DNA of 64,000 nt from Mesocentrotus franciscanus (taxonomy: Eukaryota; Echinodermata; Echinoidea; Camarodonta; Strongylocentrotidae), in assembly GCA_037976565.1 (NCBI GenBank), contig CP137668.1, positions 2,934,261-2,998,260 on the forward strand, read 5' to 3'. The notes under the pieces were generated by a model. It was not told the origin of the DNA. It searched no databases and worked only from the letters and a program-made list of their open reading frames with translations. The position numbers were made by a program, and so were the translations under genes. Of this stretch, positions 1-13,671 are shown piece by piece. Numbering within the stretch: position 1 is the first letter of the stretch; the number at the start of each line of letters is the position of its first letter.

Positions 1-3000
1 GGTACACTTTAATTTCATCTGTAACCGATTCTACAAGACAAAGACCATAACAAATTATTTGATTACCAAGCACTTTATACATTTTCTTCCACCGCAGTCA
101 GGTTCTTGTTCATTTAATTTGGTTAACTGATTAAAGGGCAAACGTGATACATCAAATTGTACACCTATATATAGTAGTAAATTACATGACACATTTCCTG
201 GTCATCTTATGCTTAATAGACCATTTTCATTTGGCAAATATTATGACTTTTCCCGAGCTAATAACAAGTAATGTATGCAATTGCTTTCTATTAAAATACG
301 ATAATGCGTCACACGGTCACAGGTTAATGAAATTATTCAAACGAAGAATTTCACAAAGACGTAATGACGTATGCACTTCGAAAATGGTTCATCGGCGTGA
401 AAACTTATCGAGTCGTGGACTATGGTATAACGTACCCGGTAAAAAGGTAAAAAGTGTTGAAGAAGTTTCGGAAATTATAATCTAGATGTAAAATATCGGG
501 ACACCAGTGAACAATGATAGTTGCTATAGACTTGCAAACTTATTCTATGCATTCTTTTTGACGAAAGTTTCCCTTGACGACTAAAAACCTTGTCAGATAA
601 ATGCCCGACAAAAAACAAACAAACTAATGTATGCAAAGTCAATCCCATACAGTCAAAGAGATGCCATCATGCAAAAGGAGGTGAATTAAAAAGGTAAACG
701 GTAACCAGGTGTTTGGTGGTGAAATATGCTGGAATTAAAATAAATTATTAAACCGTTGTTTGTTTGTTTTTGTGTTTTTTGGTAGGCGAGGTTATTCGCA
801 GATGGGTAAATTCAGTGAGGTTGTTTGATTAACAGTTCACGGGCATTATCATTTTTTTGTGAAGAGTGATTATTAATGCACGATCTCAAACATGCTGTAC
901 GTGCATCGAACAAAACATGAAGAAGTCTCGCCTTTCTGTCTTTCCTTCCAGTACATACTCCAATTCTTTCCTCAAAACTCCTTAGGTATACCTAGCAGAT
1001 TTAGCGCACTTTCATTTTTGGCAGAAATGTGCGGCTAAACTCCATCGACACTATACGATTGACTACGATGTGATTTTGGAAGAATTTGTGATTACATTTG
1101 ATATGACCAATCAAGTATTTTTAAATCTTAATGGCTTAGGATCTGTATAGTCATATATTTAAAAGAATAACAAATCAGGGGGATTTTATTTTTCCCTGGA
1201 GGAGGAAAAGCGAAATCGGCTCAGAATCGTAGTGACGTCAGACCAGTCGTGCGATTGTCTACGATTTGAAGCCGATTCGGCATTTATTCTGACTAGAAAG
1301 GGTTAAATCTACGAAAATTTCGGTTTTTAGTATTCTTAGTTATATTTAGAACCCAATTCAGAAATATGTTTGTTGAGATAATCGATGCAGTTTTACACAT
1401 TTCTTCTAAATGTTAACAGAATTGATAGTCTTTATTTTGTGTGGCTTTCCTAATTGTACTGGGATACGGATTATAAAACAGGATTATTGTGCACAGCCTA
1501 CCCACGCTCAGTGATTACAGTGAACATACCTTGCCGATAAATGCGAAAGTAAAAGATTTGCTCTTGTGTAATCCAAGCTTTGTGAAGCTTGTCAAATCAA
1601 TGGATTTAAGGCGCGGTCGTACTAAGTTTACAAAAGATGCTTTGTTACATCGAATTCCTTCTTTTTGTGTCCACCCCATACGGCCAGCAGGCACTGCTGA
1701 TACGTGCTGGACAGGAATGGATGGGACACATAAAGCGCTAGGTAGAATTATAATGCCTTTGAGGTTGTTCTTCATAAATGGGATGCGTCATTGGTTCTGA
1801 TACAAAACTCCCTCTCCCTCAAACAAAAGGAAGAGGAAAGGACCGCATTATAATAACCGCACTGTGACGATAATGTTGCCACAGGCGAAAGAGTGATATT
1901 TGCAGAGGTGGCATGCCCGTACATTTGTATGTCTTAATCGTGTATGTACCTGAGATGATAGACACATTAAACACCATTACCAAAGTTAACGTCCAATTTA
2001 CTGCCGCTCTTTTCTGAATTATCCCTTTGCAGTTATATATACGTGATTTGTAATTGCATTGACATAGCCGATTCAATTCTTATAGACCCTGTAGTTTTGT
2101 TTGTTTTTTGTTGTTCTGTTTTTAAGTGGACCCTTTTCAATGATTATAAATCATATAATTCGTGAAGCCCTTTATAAATACATTTGAAGAAATGTCCCTG
2201 AAACGGATATCCTCCATAAATGCCATCGAAACTAGAGAGTATACCGAAACAGTCACCCATAAGATTTGACCATGGACCTTCGTAGTAGGTCCATGATTTG
2301 ACCCACTATATAATCTAACTCATTGACAAAAAGGTTGATGTCTGTTCATACATGTAGCTGTCGTGTTTAGCCCCAGAGCTCAGCCCACAAAGTCCGGTCG
2401 ATTTCACTCCATCTACCCCATGCACCAACATTTGTCAGTAGAAAATAGTATGACTGGACATTATAAATCACAACTAACTGACATAATTTCTGTTGGGATG
2501 TGACGCCGCGAAAAAATTGGATTCAATTTTTCCTCGAAGCCACGTGGATCAAAGTTTTCCAGAAGGAAGAGATATGGCTGTACATGTACATTACAAAACA
2601 ATATGACAACTGACAGACTTGGCCATCAGAAAAGCGATGTAACACTCCCATGAAAGAAAAAAAGAGGTTTTAAATGTATAAGAAAAATGCATTTTAACAT
2701 TTTGACCTTAAGAAGTATGAAAATGTTAATTCATTTCACTTAAAATTTACAGAGAGCGATTCTGCGCATTATAATTTTCTTGGAGTGCAAGGTTTCAAGT
2801 GATCATTTCATCAAAAAAGTTATTAATTGTAAAAACAAAATTGTAATGTTTTCTCAATAGTAGTCAGAAAATAGCGACATGATTATGTAAACACTCCTCT
2901 TGACCACCTTCACCGTGTTGTACTTCTAACGGTGTCGTGAAACGACTATTGTTTTACTATATATTAGAGGAAATTTTTGATAACTTGGCAATGTGACTGC

Positions 3001-4445
3001 CAGGATGATGTTAAAAATTCGTTTGTTAATGACACAAATAACTTGCATAATCATTGTTATGTCTTCTAAAACAGGTGAAGATTACCAGCGGGAGTGCTTA
3101 CATATTCCCGTCGATCGCCAATTGATTTTCATTTTTTTGTTCACGTTAAGGTTCATTTGATGTTCCAACCAGGTCCGAAGAATGTGCATTTAATCATCAT
3201 TTCTTAATTTCCTATAAACAAAAAAATCAAAATGTTAATGTTGATTGGTCTTTGAAAATGAAATAAGCAAGTCGTGGAATCTGGTCCGATGAAAGTGGTT
3301 CAGTTGATTTGGCGCCCTGTTGTACTAAGTGTGTTGTGAGGTACAATGTACATCCTTAAGCTCCTAGCAATGAATCGGCGTTATTGCCTTTCGACAACGG
3401 CTGACACGCTGGGTAAATATACACAATGACTGAATGGAGTACCACACCCAATCTCAAATCCCAATCAAAGACAGCTTTATCTCCCATCGTCCTCCTTTGG
3501 CCTTGTGATTTATCGCTTTATAACCTGTAATGTTACAGTATAAAATATAATAGTATCCATTTTCCAATTTCCATAAATCTCCTTTTTTATTTCACATATT
3601 CTACTCTCAATTTATAACTTGCAAGGGATTCTAATCGATTCGATACATGATAGGGTGATTTGTGTATTCTTGTGGAAGAAACTACGCAAACAAATCTCTT
3701 ATCCTTGTTTGTATAAGACAAATGCCATCGTCAGAAGAATTTAAAATGGTGATATTTTCTAGAAACATCTGTTCAGTATTTCATCGATTGTTTTCCATGA
3801 AAAATGTGAAAGTGGTAATAACATCCCATTGTTTGTATTAGTAATAATGGTACATTTCAAGAAGCAAGTGCAAAGATTGTCATGTGCGAATGTACAAGAT
3901 TTTCGGGCTCGGCTATATTACGTTTTTTACATTACGTTTTCTACATGACCGAAAGTTGTACACAGATCACGAGCTGAGGAGGGAAATCAAGAGGAACAAA
4001 GATAATGAGGTGAAGATTAAAGAAAGTCCGGAGAAAGACAGGAAAGCGAAAGAAAGATAACGAATACAAAGAATAACGAGATAAAGCAACACTTTAAAGA
4101 GATACATGAGGAAACATGTAGCAGAACGATCAACTGCAAAGGAACGGGATGCCAACAAATGCAGCCATTCTATCTCTTAATATTACAATTTATTCCATAA
4201 AACTAGTCAAAGAAAGATTGAATACCTTATTTGAGCGATGAAAAAAATTACAATGAGTACAAGTACTTCTTCCCGAGGTGAAATACTTGTTTTCATCTAG
4301 TGGGTCATATTTCCTTTTTTTCTTGTTCTTTTCTGAGGATTAAACTAAAGCTCTCACCATCTATAGAATTTTTTTACTTTACATATTGTATAATAGTCTG
4401 ATTGCAACAGACAAAATATTGATATCACTTACAACTGTAACTAAC
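1..4445. other. AT-rich DNA without a recognisable gene
   Basis: No protein family, RNA gene or mobile element could be recognised here. The longest open frames (144-485 and 1489-1800, plus strand, 113 and 103 codons) have no domain I know, and the second is opposed by an 86-codon frame on the other strand, which is typical of chance frames. The only local structure noted is a short perfect hairpin at 2271-2295. An unannotated exon of a host gene cannot be excluded from sequence alone. Confidence 0.5.
2271..2295. repeat. Short perfect hairpin
   Basis: CATGGACC and GGTCCATG form an 8-bp perfect stem around a 9-base loop. It may be the relic of a MITE or SINE end, but no flanking duplication was found. 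Confidence 0.5.
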
Positions 4446-4447
4446 GT

Positions 4448-4481
<34 letters not shown>
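4446..4481. repeat. (GAT)n microsatellite
   Basis: About eleven uninterrupted GAT/TGA triplets, directly readable. Confidence 0.95.
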
Positions 4482-4482
<1 letters not shown>

Positions 4483-7030
4483 AACATCAAATAACCAAGA
4501 AGATGTATTTATCTACAAGACCACAAATTATTGCTAAACGATGATATTCTTTGCGAAACAACTTCAAGAACATCTCATGGGAACATCTACACTACATACA
4601 TGTGCCTTTCTGTAAACACGGGCATTCTGTATGTGTTTGCGATAGTCTATTGTTGCAGGTTAATGCAAAATGTTTTAAACCGTTTAAACATCATGTTGAT
4701 TCATCCCTGTGCAAAGGTAAAGATGTCTGAGTACCAACTTTCTAGACTGTAACCATGTAAATAGTATGATCCTATAAAAGAGAATCGGCATAGAAAACAT
4801 GAACTGAATACCACAAGATCTTTCTCATCTACTAGAATGGATGCAACGAATTTCATTTTGAGCTTCGGTTAATTTTTTCTCTCTCTCTTTCTCTTGAAAG
4901 GTAATGTCAATTGGTCACTATATTTGAATGAAATAATAATTTTTAAAAGTCTCTAAACTGGAGAATTAACTGAACAACTATTGGAATATTATGAGTACAC
5001 CAAGAGTACCCCCATCCTATACCACACAGCCCCCCCCCCTCTCTCTCTCTGCCTCTCTGTATGTTTGGGGTCCACCCATGTATAGTATACACATGTATGC
5101 TATCACATAAATCCCTGCATGAAGGGAGTGACCTGTGGGGATTATGCTTTACCTTCTGCACCAATATGCCTCAGCCTAAAACAAAATAACTGTATTTTTT
5201 TTAATGAATGCACGCACTTTTAAAATTAAAATCCAGTTGCGTTGATTTACAATGTAGATTAGTATACTCCCCATACCAACGTCTGCTTAAAATTATCTGA
5301 TTACAGTTTGCAATGATTTGTAGGAACAGGTAGGGTTGTTCGAAAACTTTGGTATTCTTTGGTCCAAAAGTGAGACAGATGCAATAATGGAGCCTTACGA
5401 ATATTGAGCCGATTAATGTAAACCTAAAACGAAACAATGATGCTAAAACGTGAAAATATGGTTCCAATTAGCCTATGAATATATGAAATTGAGTACCTCT
5501 AAAGAAAATTAGGCGTCTAATGATTCAATAATGTGGACCCGAAATCTAAGTAAACAAATGGATACTAGCTTTACACCAGACTTTCTAGACCCCCTACCCC
5601 ATACATGTAGATGTACATCGATGTGGTTTTTAAGCCTGACAAATTCGTCTGACTGTGATGAATATAACACTACACTTAACGTCTTTCCCCGTCATCCACT
5701 ATTGTCTGATCTGTTTGTTAACGATAAACATTGCACTCTTTACTTCCAATAACTCTGGAGGAATCCTGCCCATGAAGTCCAGAATGTGGTTTGTTTCGGC
5801 CTATGGCCGAGGTTAGTACGTTTGGAAACCTGTGTAAATTCTACCAATTTGGATCCAATCATTTGTTATGATGGTAACGTTGTCAGGCGAGCTAAACAAC
5901 ATGATTTCGGGAAAAAGAAGTGGGCATTTAGAAGGAAGACGGATTGGAGTATTTTAATGGGTACTCTTCTTTTTAAAAAAGTGTATAATTCAATCTAATC
6001 AGCGGTAAATCTCTTGAGTTAAAAACATGAAAATTATTATTAATCTTACACGTGCAAAATATATAATAGATACAGGTAGTTTGCTGCCATCCAGAAAATT
6101 CTCTTACGAAGGTAGAAATGGTTTATTCATGCTAATATACAAAATACAAGATGCAGTTCAAGTTTTTGAAATCTTCAACCCATATATTCGTATAATGAAA
6201 TCAATGATATGCATGTCAGTTAATTGTACCACTGCCATGTGTCCACCGTATACATTTTAAGAAGAGTGTCTTAATACGATCTAATCTAGAGGATTATTGA
6301 CCCAATTCAACGGTCCCCATTTTCTTTGATCTCAGTAGATTAGGTGATCTCTCTCGTCATCTCCTTGATCTAAAATTTCTAAATAGCTCGTTGTGTCGAT
6401 GCAATTGGATGCATTGGATGCAATTGTTGCATCAATTAAACATTACCCCCTCCCCCTTTCCTCTATCTCTCTCTCTCTCTCTCTCTCTTCTGCTCTATCT
6501 CGCCGTGCATCTAGAGATAAATTTAGCTTTTGGATCGGTGGTTGTGGAGGTCGTGATGTTTTCTTACACCAGTCTACCCGTCGAATCGATGTCATGACTG
6601 CTTTGGACAAATTCATGGCGATTGCTCTCTTTTCACATATTCATTATCCCATTATACCTCCTTTTCTCTCTCTCTCTCTCTATTCTTTCTCTCTCTCTCT
6701 CTCTATTCTTCCCCACTCTCTCTCTCTCTATTCTTTCTTTCTCTCTCACATACACACACACACACTCTCTCTCTCTCTCTATCATCGTTTCCCTACGCTT
6801 ATACACTTCACAAGCTGTAATGTTCAGAGATTTAATGTGTGGTGAGAGGTGAGAGGATGAAATAAATAGATTCGACATCTTGTCATGTTGACGTTTTCAA
6901 AATCAGAAAAAACAAGAAGATAGCATCAATTTGCCATGTCAGCATAACCATCTCCCTCAAATTACAGTCCATAGAAATAGAGAATCAATATTCTATCCAT
7001 CTCAAATTTATAATTGCCTTATTGCCTTTT
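4482..7030. other. Non-coding DNA with CT microsatellites
   Basis: No gene recognised. The stretch holds a C-run followed by CT repeats at about 5031-5060 and CT-rich tracts from 6464. The open frames over the CT tracts (for example 6393-6845) only translate the simple repeat into Leu/Ser runs. Confidence 0.5.
6464..6785. repeat. Interrupted (CT)n / (CA)n tracts
   Basis: Several CT runs (about 6464-6488, 6664-6710, 6717-6748, 6766-6785) with a short CA run between. Simple sequence, no coding signal. Confidence 0.9.
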
Positions 7031-7033
7031 TAT

Positions 7034-7096
7034 CATTATTATTATCATTATTATTAGTAGTAGTATAGTAGAAGTAGTAGTAGTAGTAGTAGTAGA
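7034..7096. repeat. ATT / AGT trinucleotide repeats
   Basis: A run of ATT and ATC triplets passes directly into AGT triplets. The minus-strand frame over it translates to Tyr and Asn runs and is not a gene. Confidence 0.9.
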
Positions 7097-7559
7097 AAGC
7101 GATTATGCACCAATTTTGCCCAAACCCTCGTAAAAGACGATAGATTTCGAGATTGGCTACCCCCTCAAAGGCAAAGTCTGGGTACGCGCACGCTAAGAAG
7201 GGCCAATCTGTACCCAACAATATAGTGTAGAACCGATCGATACAAAAAGAGCCCAATCCCTTTTCTTGTCTCCTTGCTCAACTCACTGTAGGATGAGGTT
7301 CAAGACTTTTCTATCATGTCTTGAGTATGATTCCAAAGTTATAGTCTGGTGATAACAATACTCTTGTATATAACAATTGATTAACATTATTTATCTTGTT
7401 TCAAATGTATTACGTGTCACATAAAAGTTATACAAATAATGTGTAATGTACTTGTTAAATGTTAATTGATTTGTACCTCATTTATTCGTACATATCAATT
7501 AACAGATGCTAATAATATAAGGGAATCCATGTATTTATCTTAACTTTGTGCCCTCTTTG

Positions 7560-8042
7560 TATAGACAATTACCTCTATCATATATAATATTCAATTTTTT
7601 GCATCCAGTACCTGTTTCCCTCTCAAAACATACACAATCTTTTCACGGAACCTGATCTTGCCATGACTCAAAGTGTTACAATTTATTAATGGTCACCTTT
7701 GACGCTCTTATGTTTACGTTCGTTATTATGATTTCAATTTGTTACCGTCACACTTTCAATACAATTGTTGTAATCTACAACATTTAACTCGATTTATATA
7801 CTTTATTATTAATTAAGAACTCAGCTTCTCCTTTTCTACTTCCCTTTCAAGCCTAATTGGGGATAGATACATTTTTCCTGTTCTAATGTAATATTCCTAT
7901 TATTATTATGAAGAAATATTTTTGTTTATGTTTTACGCCATTTGTAATTAATTAAGTTCATGCACTTGTTATTGTAAAATCATTTGTAATTCAGCTCTCG
8001 AGCTGCGATGATGATTATTGAATAAATACCATTATTATTATA
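7560..8042 (+). mobile_element. Probable LINE 3' UTR with (ATT)n tail
   Basis: The stretch ends with a motif of the form TTCAGCTCTCGAGCTGCGATG, then TTGAATAAATACC and ATT repeats. From general knowledge this arrangement (a gagctgc block, a polyadenylation-like AATAAA and an ATT tail) is typical of 3' ends of CR1/L2-type non-LTR retrotransposons in marine animals. No reverse transcriptase frame is attached, so this would be a heavily 5'-truncated copy. The left boundary is a guess. Confidence 0.45.
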
Positions 8043-11000
8043 TACTACTACTACGAATTCTACTACTATCATTTATGTATGCTATCATTGTCTATGCATG
8101 CTACTGCTTGATGTTATGTTATTGGAAATGCTATTAAGTAAGTAAATAAAAGTTTCCCACCGTGAAAATAAGAACAAACATCTTGCATTCACATGTCAAT
8201 CCAGAAGCCATTAAGCGATACAATTTTATGACGTCAACAGATGAGTGCACTTCTATATTCATTTGTACGATTATACCACAGATGAATGCCGGCCACACCC
8301 AAATTCTGAAAATTTCTGAATATGTGGGTGAATTTGTTGAGTGTCGATACAAAAAATATTCTATCAATTATTGTTTCCGATGAAATTAATAAACACGTAA
8401 CACCATGTAACACTGTACGAGATGACGACTAAAGTTTCCAGGATGTGGTAAAATTCACATACTACTGTAACTGCATGACTTCACTTTCATAGGATGTACT
8501 AAGATTGGCATACATTGCTAGCGTTGTTATCTAGATTTCACTCGAATAAGAATGATTTTCCCGCAAATTTTATCTTCACTTTGAAATTGAATATTAGGCT
8601 TTGGTTCTGTCTTCTGCGGTTAACTTTAGATTCGGGTTTATTCATTAGTATCTTAAATAATCGGATTTTCATGTAATTTCTTTAAGATTTATTACTGACT
8701 ACCGAGTATCGCTAGAAACGTAAAGATAATCCCTATATTACATAACGACTAGGGCTAGGAATATAAAGATTGCAAAATGTACCAGCAGCAACAACTGTTA
8801 TAAAGGGTGCTGTACATTATTCTGCTTGAAGAACGGGCATTTCCTTCTCTTTATCTGCTTAGAAAATGCATAGGAAAGCCGCCAGAGTGTAATAATGTTA
8901 CATCACTTAATGCAGATAAGGGTCTAATAAAACTTTATCACGGATTATAGTAACAATCTACTGGTACATGTACACACCAAAACCGAACAAAAGAAAATAA
9001 TTTTAATGTGCTTTATCAAGCGGGCATATAATTTCAATAAATACATTCTCAGAATTGGAACATATCCTCACCTCCCTGTTTTTAGTAATGCTCATGGCGC
9101 GAGCGCCATCTAAACTTCATTCCACGCAAAAAGCCATCCAATGTTGAATTAAATCATCCGCAAAGCCTATCAGTGAAATACCTAAATTCGTCCAAATAAT
9201 AATCAATGATATGGAACGGCCCATTTCTATCCAAATCATTAGTTATGAAAATCATGGCAGTGGTCAGAAGTGATGGAGTGTGAAATCCAAATATTGAAAC
9301 TTGAAAACCACATAATTTGTTTTGCTACAATATCCGTGTGTAATATTTTGTTCACTTCCATTCAAAATCAAGCAAGTCTAAGCAAAATTGTTGGGTTACT
9401 TTTATAAAAAGGAATCATGCGTATTTTTCTTGTACTTTTGCAATGCTTTCTACGCTCACTTGTCAGACTTTCTTCAAACAATTTTGATAATTCACCATCT
9501 TAAGAAATTTTAATCGGGTAATTATTTTGAGATATTCCTGACTTCCAATAATAATGTTAATTAAATGATATTAATGTTGTATTTACATTACTGGTAAACT
9601 CGTTAAACCCACTTCTTTATCTTGTTCAAATATAGATTAAATAATAAGCATTTGCAGTATTGACATCTGAAATCATTTATTTTCTAAAAGTACGTATTTT
9701 GCGCAATAATAAGATATTCATTCCACCATATTATTTCAGAATTTCATGAAATTTACTCTAAAAACATTCAAATGACCGGCAACATGTGGTGATAAATAAT
9801 TATCATAAGCCATGTCCTATGACAATCTCAGTCTAAATACAAAAGTCTATTTCAAACATATTATCTAAGATATTACACAAAGCTGATGAATCTCGAAATA
9901 CGCATTTCTAATACCACTTTACAAGAAGTTATAATGAAATATTCCACTTTTCGTTAAAGGTATAATACTCACTGTAATTGTTGGACACTGCGATTACACT
10001 ATCTAAGATTTATTCAGCAATATAAATAGTTATCCTGACCTAGCTTTGATCTCTAGGTTATATGTACTTCTATGAACAAGTTTGTATTTTTAAACATTGG
10101 CAAAGTCACTTTTGGGGAAAGTTGTTTAATTACATTCGATTGCGGATAGTCTTATTTCGATGTGGGTTCTCTGGCGATAGGAAAATAAAGCTATGTTATT
10201 AAACAATATGTTCCTCACTGAAAAATGCTTGACATGCTTCTACAATGTCCAAAACAAAAATAATATTGTATGTACTCGTAAGAATCATCTCTGACGAGTC
10301 ATACTAACATCTTCATTACATGCAAGAATCTCTATCAATACCTGCAAGAATATTCACTACTTTCAAGAATTCTCACTGCCTGCAACTTTATTCAGGTTTC
10401 AGGGCTAAAGAGAACGTGAAGAAGGATATGAACAAGAAAAGATACGCTGAAGTCAGGAAAAGAATAATAGAAAGAAGAAGAAGGAGAGGTGAGTTTATAT
10501 CCGGGGGGCCTACATCGTATACATCCAGATCCAGAGAAAGAAGAAGACAGTAACGAGGGAGGAAAACAGAAAACAGAGCTAGAAGAAGAGGAAATAAGAT
10601 AAATGAGAAGTACGATTAGAATGAGAATAATGAGCATAAGACGTAAAAAAGTAGGAGGAGAAGATGATGATGATGAAAGTTTAAAAGAGGGCGAGGATGA
10701 GCGAAATAATTAGGAATAACAATCTTTTGAAGTAAGGGGTTTCAGTGACACGAAGAGTGTTAAGCCCAAACGGGGAAAGGAGAAGGAGCAGATATGGATA
10801 CAGAAGAAGAATGAAAAAAATTCAGGACAAGGAACGCCGGCAAAACATAATGTTTGATAGTAACGACTGGGTGGAGTTCTGGTTTTATTGTCAATGTAAT
10901 ATTGGTTACTGAAAGACGAAAAATCGATAGTCTGTTTAGCGGTCTAACAGCAATCTTGAAAATCAATAAAACGTTGGCTTGTGATTGTCAAAAAAAGATA

Positions 11001-12479
11001 TAGATCGGAATTAGAAACTTCAATACAATTTGCTGATGAGAAGTTGTACGAATCAAGTTTATACTTACTTTGCAAGATTAAGAAGAGAATGCCACTCAGA
11101 ATAGAGAGCTTTGATATTCCGTATATCCCCATGTTGATCACGCTTGCAACCTCACAGGAGAGCACTTCTTAAACTTAGCGTTGCATGCGAATGGTTACAG
11201 ATCCTTGACGTCCGTCTGACGTGACCCAAATACTAGTTGTTTTATATCCTTCCAATAATTATGATCATCAAATAATTCCTAGCGTCAAAAAACAGTTCTT
11301 ATCCTGTCAACATTTCTCCTGAGATTGCCATTGCGGGTTAGTAAAAGAACGTCATTTGAGTAGAAAGTGATCTCTTCTGGCGGCAAAGGTAGACGTCTAG
11401 CCAGCTTGGGCAAGCGCGTGTTCGTGAAGAAGTCCCAACTATCTGTGTCCCGTCGTGAGAGAGTGGTTTGGATTCACGCTGACATGACTGATGCGCATGT
11501 GCACAAAATTACCGAGTCAACACGGTTGGGAGGGAACAAAAGTCCGAGTTATGTGTGCGAAAGGGTTATATAGAATCCAAAGATATAATGGTATACAGAG
11601 TGATCGCAGAGGCGTAACATGTGAGATTGTGTGTCTTTGTTTGCGTGTTCCCCATCTGTGTGAGTATTGTAACTTGGTTTTTACAAACGCGTATCAGATA
11701 TGATTATTTACGTCTAGAACCAACCACACCCTTGTATTAAGTTGATTTGTATGAAAGCAGAAAATAACAGAAACAGAATGGCAAAGTTTGAAATAAATCT
11801 GACCAATAGTAAGGAAGTTATGAATGTTTGAAATATGAGATCACTAAGTCTATGCGAATCTCAAATTGGTAGTTCGGTCAGTGGATTGTGACGTAGGATG
11901 TGGATAACTCTCCCATTTGCCGTCTACAAAAATAGCATTAATTTCTGTTTTTCTCGTAAGTTCCTTCTCCCTTGGGGTAGGCTACTACTCAAAAATTATT
12001 ATAGATTTGTGAAAAATGTAAATTTTAGTCATTTTATAATTATGTTGGAACAGATGGGAAAGTAGTCCGACACTACATCACATTGACATTACAGCTTCAG
12101 CCAATTTGAAGTGCCCATACGTATAGGGATTAAAACTTTCAAAAATTCATAACTTTCTTTTATTTAGTCAGATTTCATTGAAACTTTCGTCAGTTTGCTT
12201 CTCTGATTGTTCTGCTTTCTTTTAGAGTAGTTGTCTATTTGGGTTGGATTTCTCTTTAAATCACCATCCAAAAAAGACCTGGGTTCCGATCAGAGTCAGG
12301 TTGTTTGTGGAGACAGAGCGCTGATCGCACTTTTACAGATAGACCGACTTACGTCACGACAAAATATGGGATGGGCTAAACCACGGACATACTACAAATG
12401 CTATCAAAGTAAATAGTGCGTAAAGCTTTGAATTCAAATATGTCCATGGCTAAACTTTTTTCTTCTCGGATTTGAGAGT
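8043..12479. other. AT-rich DNA without a recognisable gene
   Basis: No domain, RNA gene or transposon end recognised. Purine-rich sequence lies at about 10400-10700 (GAA/AGG-rich, giving Arg/Lys-rich frames such as 10320-10553). A small CpG-containing palindrome lies at 9094-9109 (ATGGCGC, two bases, GCGCCAT). Confidence 0.5.
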
Positions 12480-12873
12480 GTTATTAGCAGGGGCGGCGAT
12501 CCCGGGGGGAGGGGGACGGGGGGACACGTCCCCCCTCGATTTTTTTTTAGGGGGGATCGTCCCCCCCCCGGAAAATTTGAAAAAGTGCAACAAAAAAAAA
12601 AAATGTATAGCAAATACTGACTAAAGACTGCAACACACTTTTAAAAGTGCAGTGTTTAGACAAATAAAATGCAAAAATCTTCTCACTCGGGAGCTACGCT
12701 CCCTCGCATAATATCCTTCAAAATGAAAATAGATATTGTAGAAAAGTGAAGTGTGAAAAAAAGTATATTGCTTGTTTTTATACTATAGTTTTTTTAATAC
12801 AACAAAAATTCAAAAACTGTGAGGGGTAGTCACTTCCGTCACCTTCACCCATCTCGTTCACTATGCTCACTCG

Positions 12874-13608
12874 CGCTGGCGTACTGATGGGGGCTTGGGG
12901 CAGTTGCCCCCAATAAAATTCATATATGTGGTTTATTTCTGATTCGATACCAGCGATTTACAAATGTTGCTGAAATGGCATGATTTTTCCCTGAGCTTCC
13001 GGGGGCTTCGCCCCCTGGATCCCACTAGGGCCCTAAGGCGGGCCCGTGGATGCTCATCTGACCGTAATTAAATGCCTAAAACCCCTGAGCTTTGGGGTTC
13101 CGGGTTAGTGACCTGCATGCCAGTGACACAAATAAGGTATCAAAGTATGCTCATCTGACCGTAATTAAATGCCTAAAACCCCTGAGCTTTTGGGGTCCGC
13201 CACCGGACCCCACTCCAGTTAGTGACCTGCATGCCAGTGACACAAATAAGGTATCAAAGTATGCTCATCTGACCGTAATTAAATGCCTAAAACCCCTGAG
13301 CTTCCGGGGTTCCGCCCCTTGACCCCACCAGGGGCCCTAAGCCGGGCCTCTGGTTGCTCATCTGACCTTAATTAAATGCCTAAAACCCCTGAGCTTCATA
13401 GGGCTCTGCCCCTTGACCCCCGCCGGGGCTGGACCCCACGTCAATTTACGCTCTGCATTGCTTTGCTCTACCTGATCGTAAATACTTTAGCCCCCCCCCC
13501 CCTTTTTGGAAAAACGTTCATCGGGGCCTTCATATCACATGTAAGAATGGTGGTGATGCGGATTTTTATCTTCTGCTCCCCCAAACGTTTTTGGTCATTA
13601 CGCCACTG
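12874..13608. mobile_element. hAT-type element nested inside the outer hAT element
   Basis: The left end reads CGCTGGCGTACTG and the right end ends ATTACGCCACTG, whose complement is CAGTGGCGTAAT; the left end differs by a few bases. The flanks are CTCACTCG (12866-12873) and CTCCCTCG (13609-13616), 7 of 8 matching, as expected for a hAT target duplication. The same left-end sequence (GGCGTACTG, a G-rich block, AATAAAATT) and right-end sequence recur at 42391-44981 and, inverted, at 52808-53968, so this is a family. It contains the GC-rich satellite and no transposase. Confidence 0.82.
13040..13440. repeat. GC-hairpin satellite, short array
   Basis: About four units begin GCTCATCTGACCGTAATTAA, then TGCCTAAAACCCCTGAGC and a GC-rich palindromic core (GGGGTTCCGCCCC type). 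Two unit types are visible: one continues into a GTGACCTGCATGCCAGTG block and one into a GGGCCCTAAG block. The same satellite forms larger arrays at 43140-44880 and, inverted, 52975-53630. Confidence 0.9.
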
Positions 13609-13671
13609 CTCCCTCGTCCCTCGCATTTCGTCCCCCGGTCATAAAAAGAAATCGCCGCCCCTGGTTATTAG

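Larger units (their letters stand above)
12488..13663. mobile_element. hAT-type non-autonomous transposon (outer element)
   Basis: The ends are CAGGGGCGGCGAT (from 12488) and its exact complement ATCGCCGCCCCTG (to 13663), a 13-bp perfect terminal inverted repeat. They are flanked by an identical 8-bp target duplication, GTTATTAG, at 12480-12487 and 13664-13671. An 8-bp duplication with ends beginning CAG is the signature of the hAT superfamily. The 1176-bp element has no transposase frame, so it must have been moved in trans. A second hAT-type element (12874-13608) has inserted within it. Poly-C and poly-G stretches near the left end form a strong stem. Confidence 0.9.

Noticed and set aside
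1489..1800. 103-codon ORF with mixed composition
   Set aside because: An 86-codon frame exists on the opposite strand over the same bases and no family was recognised.
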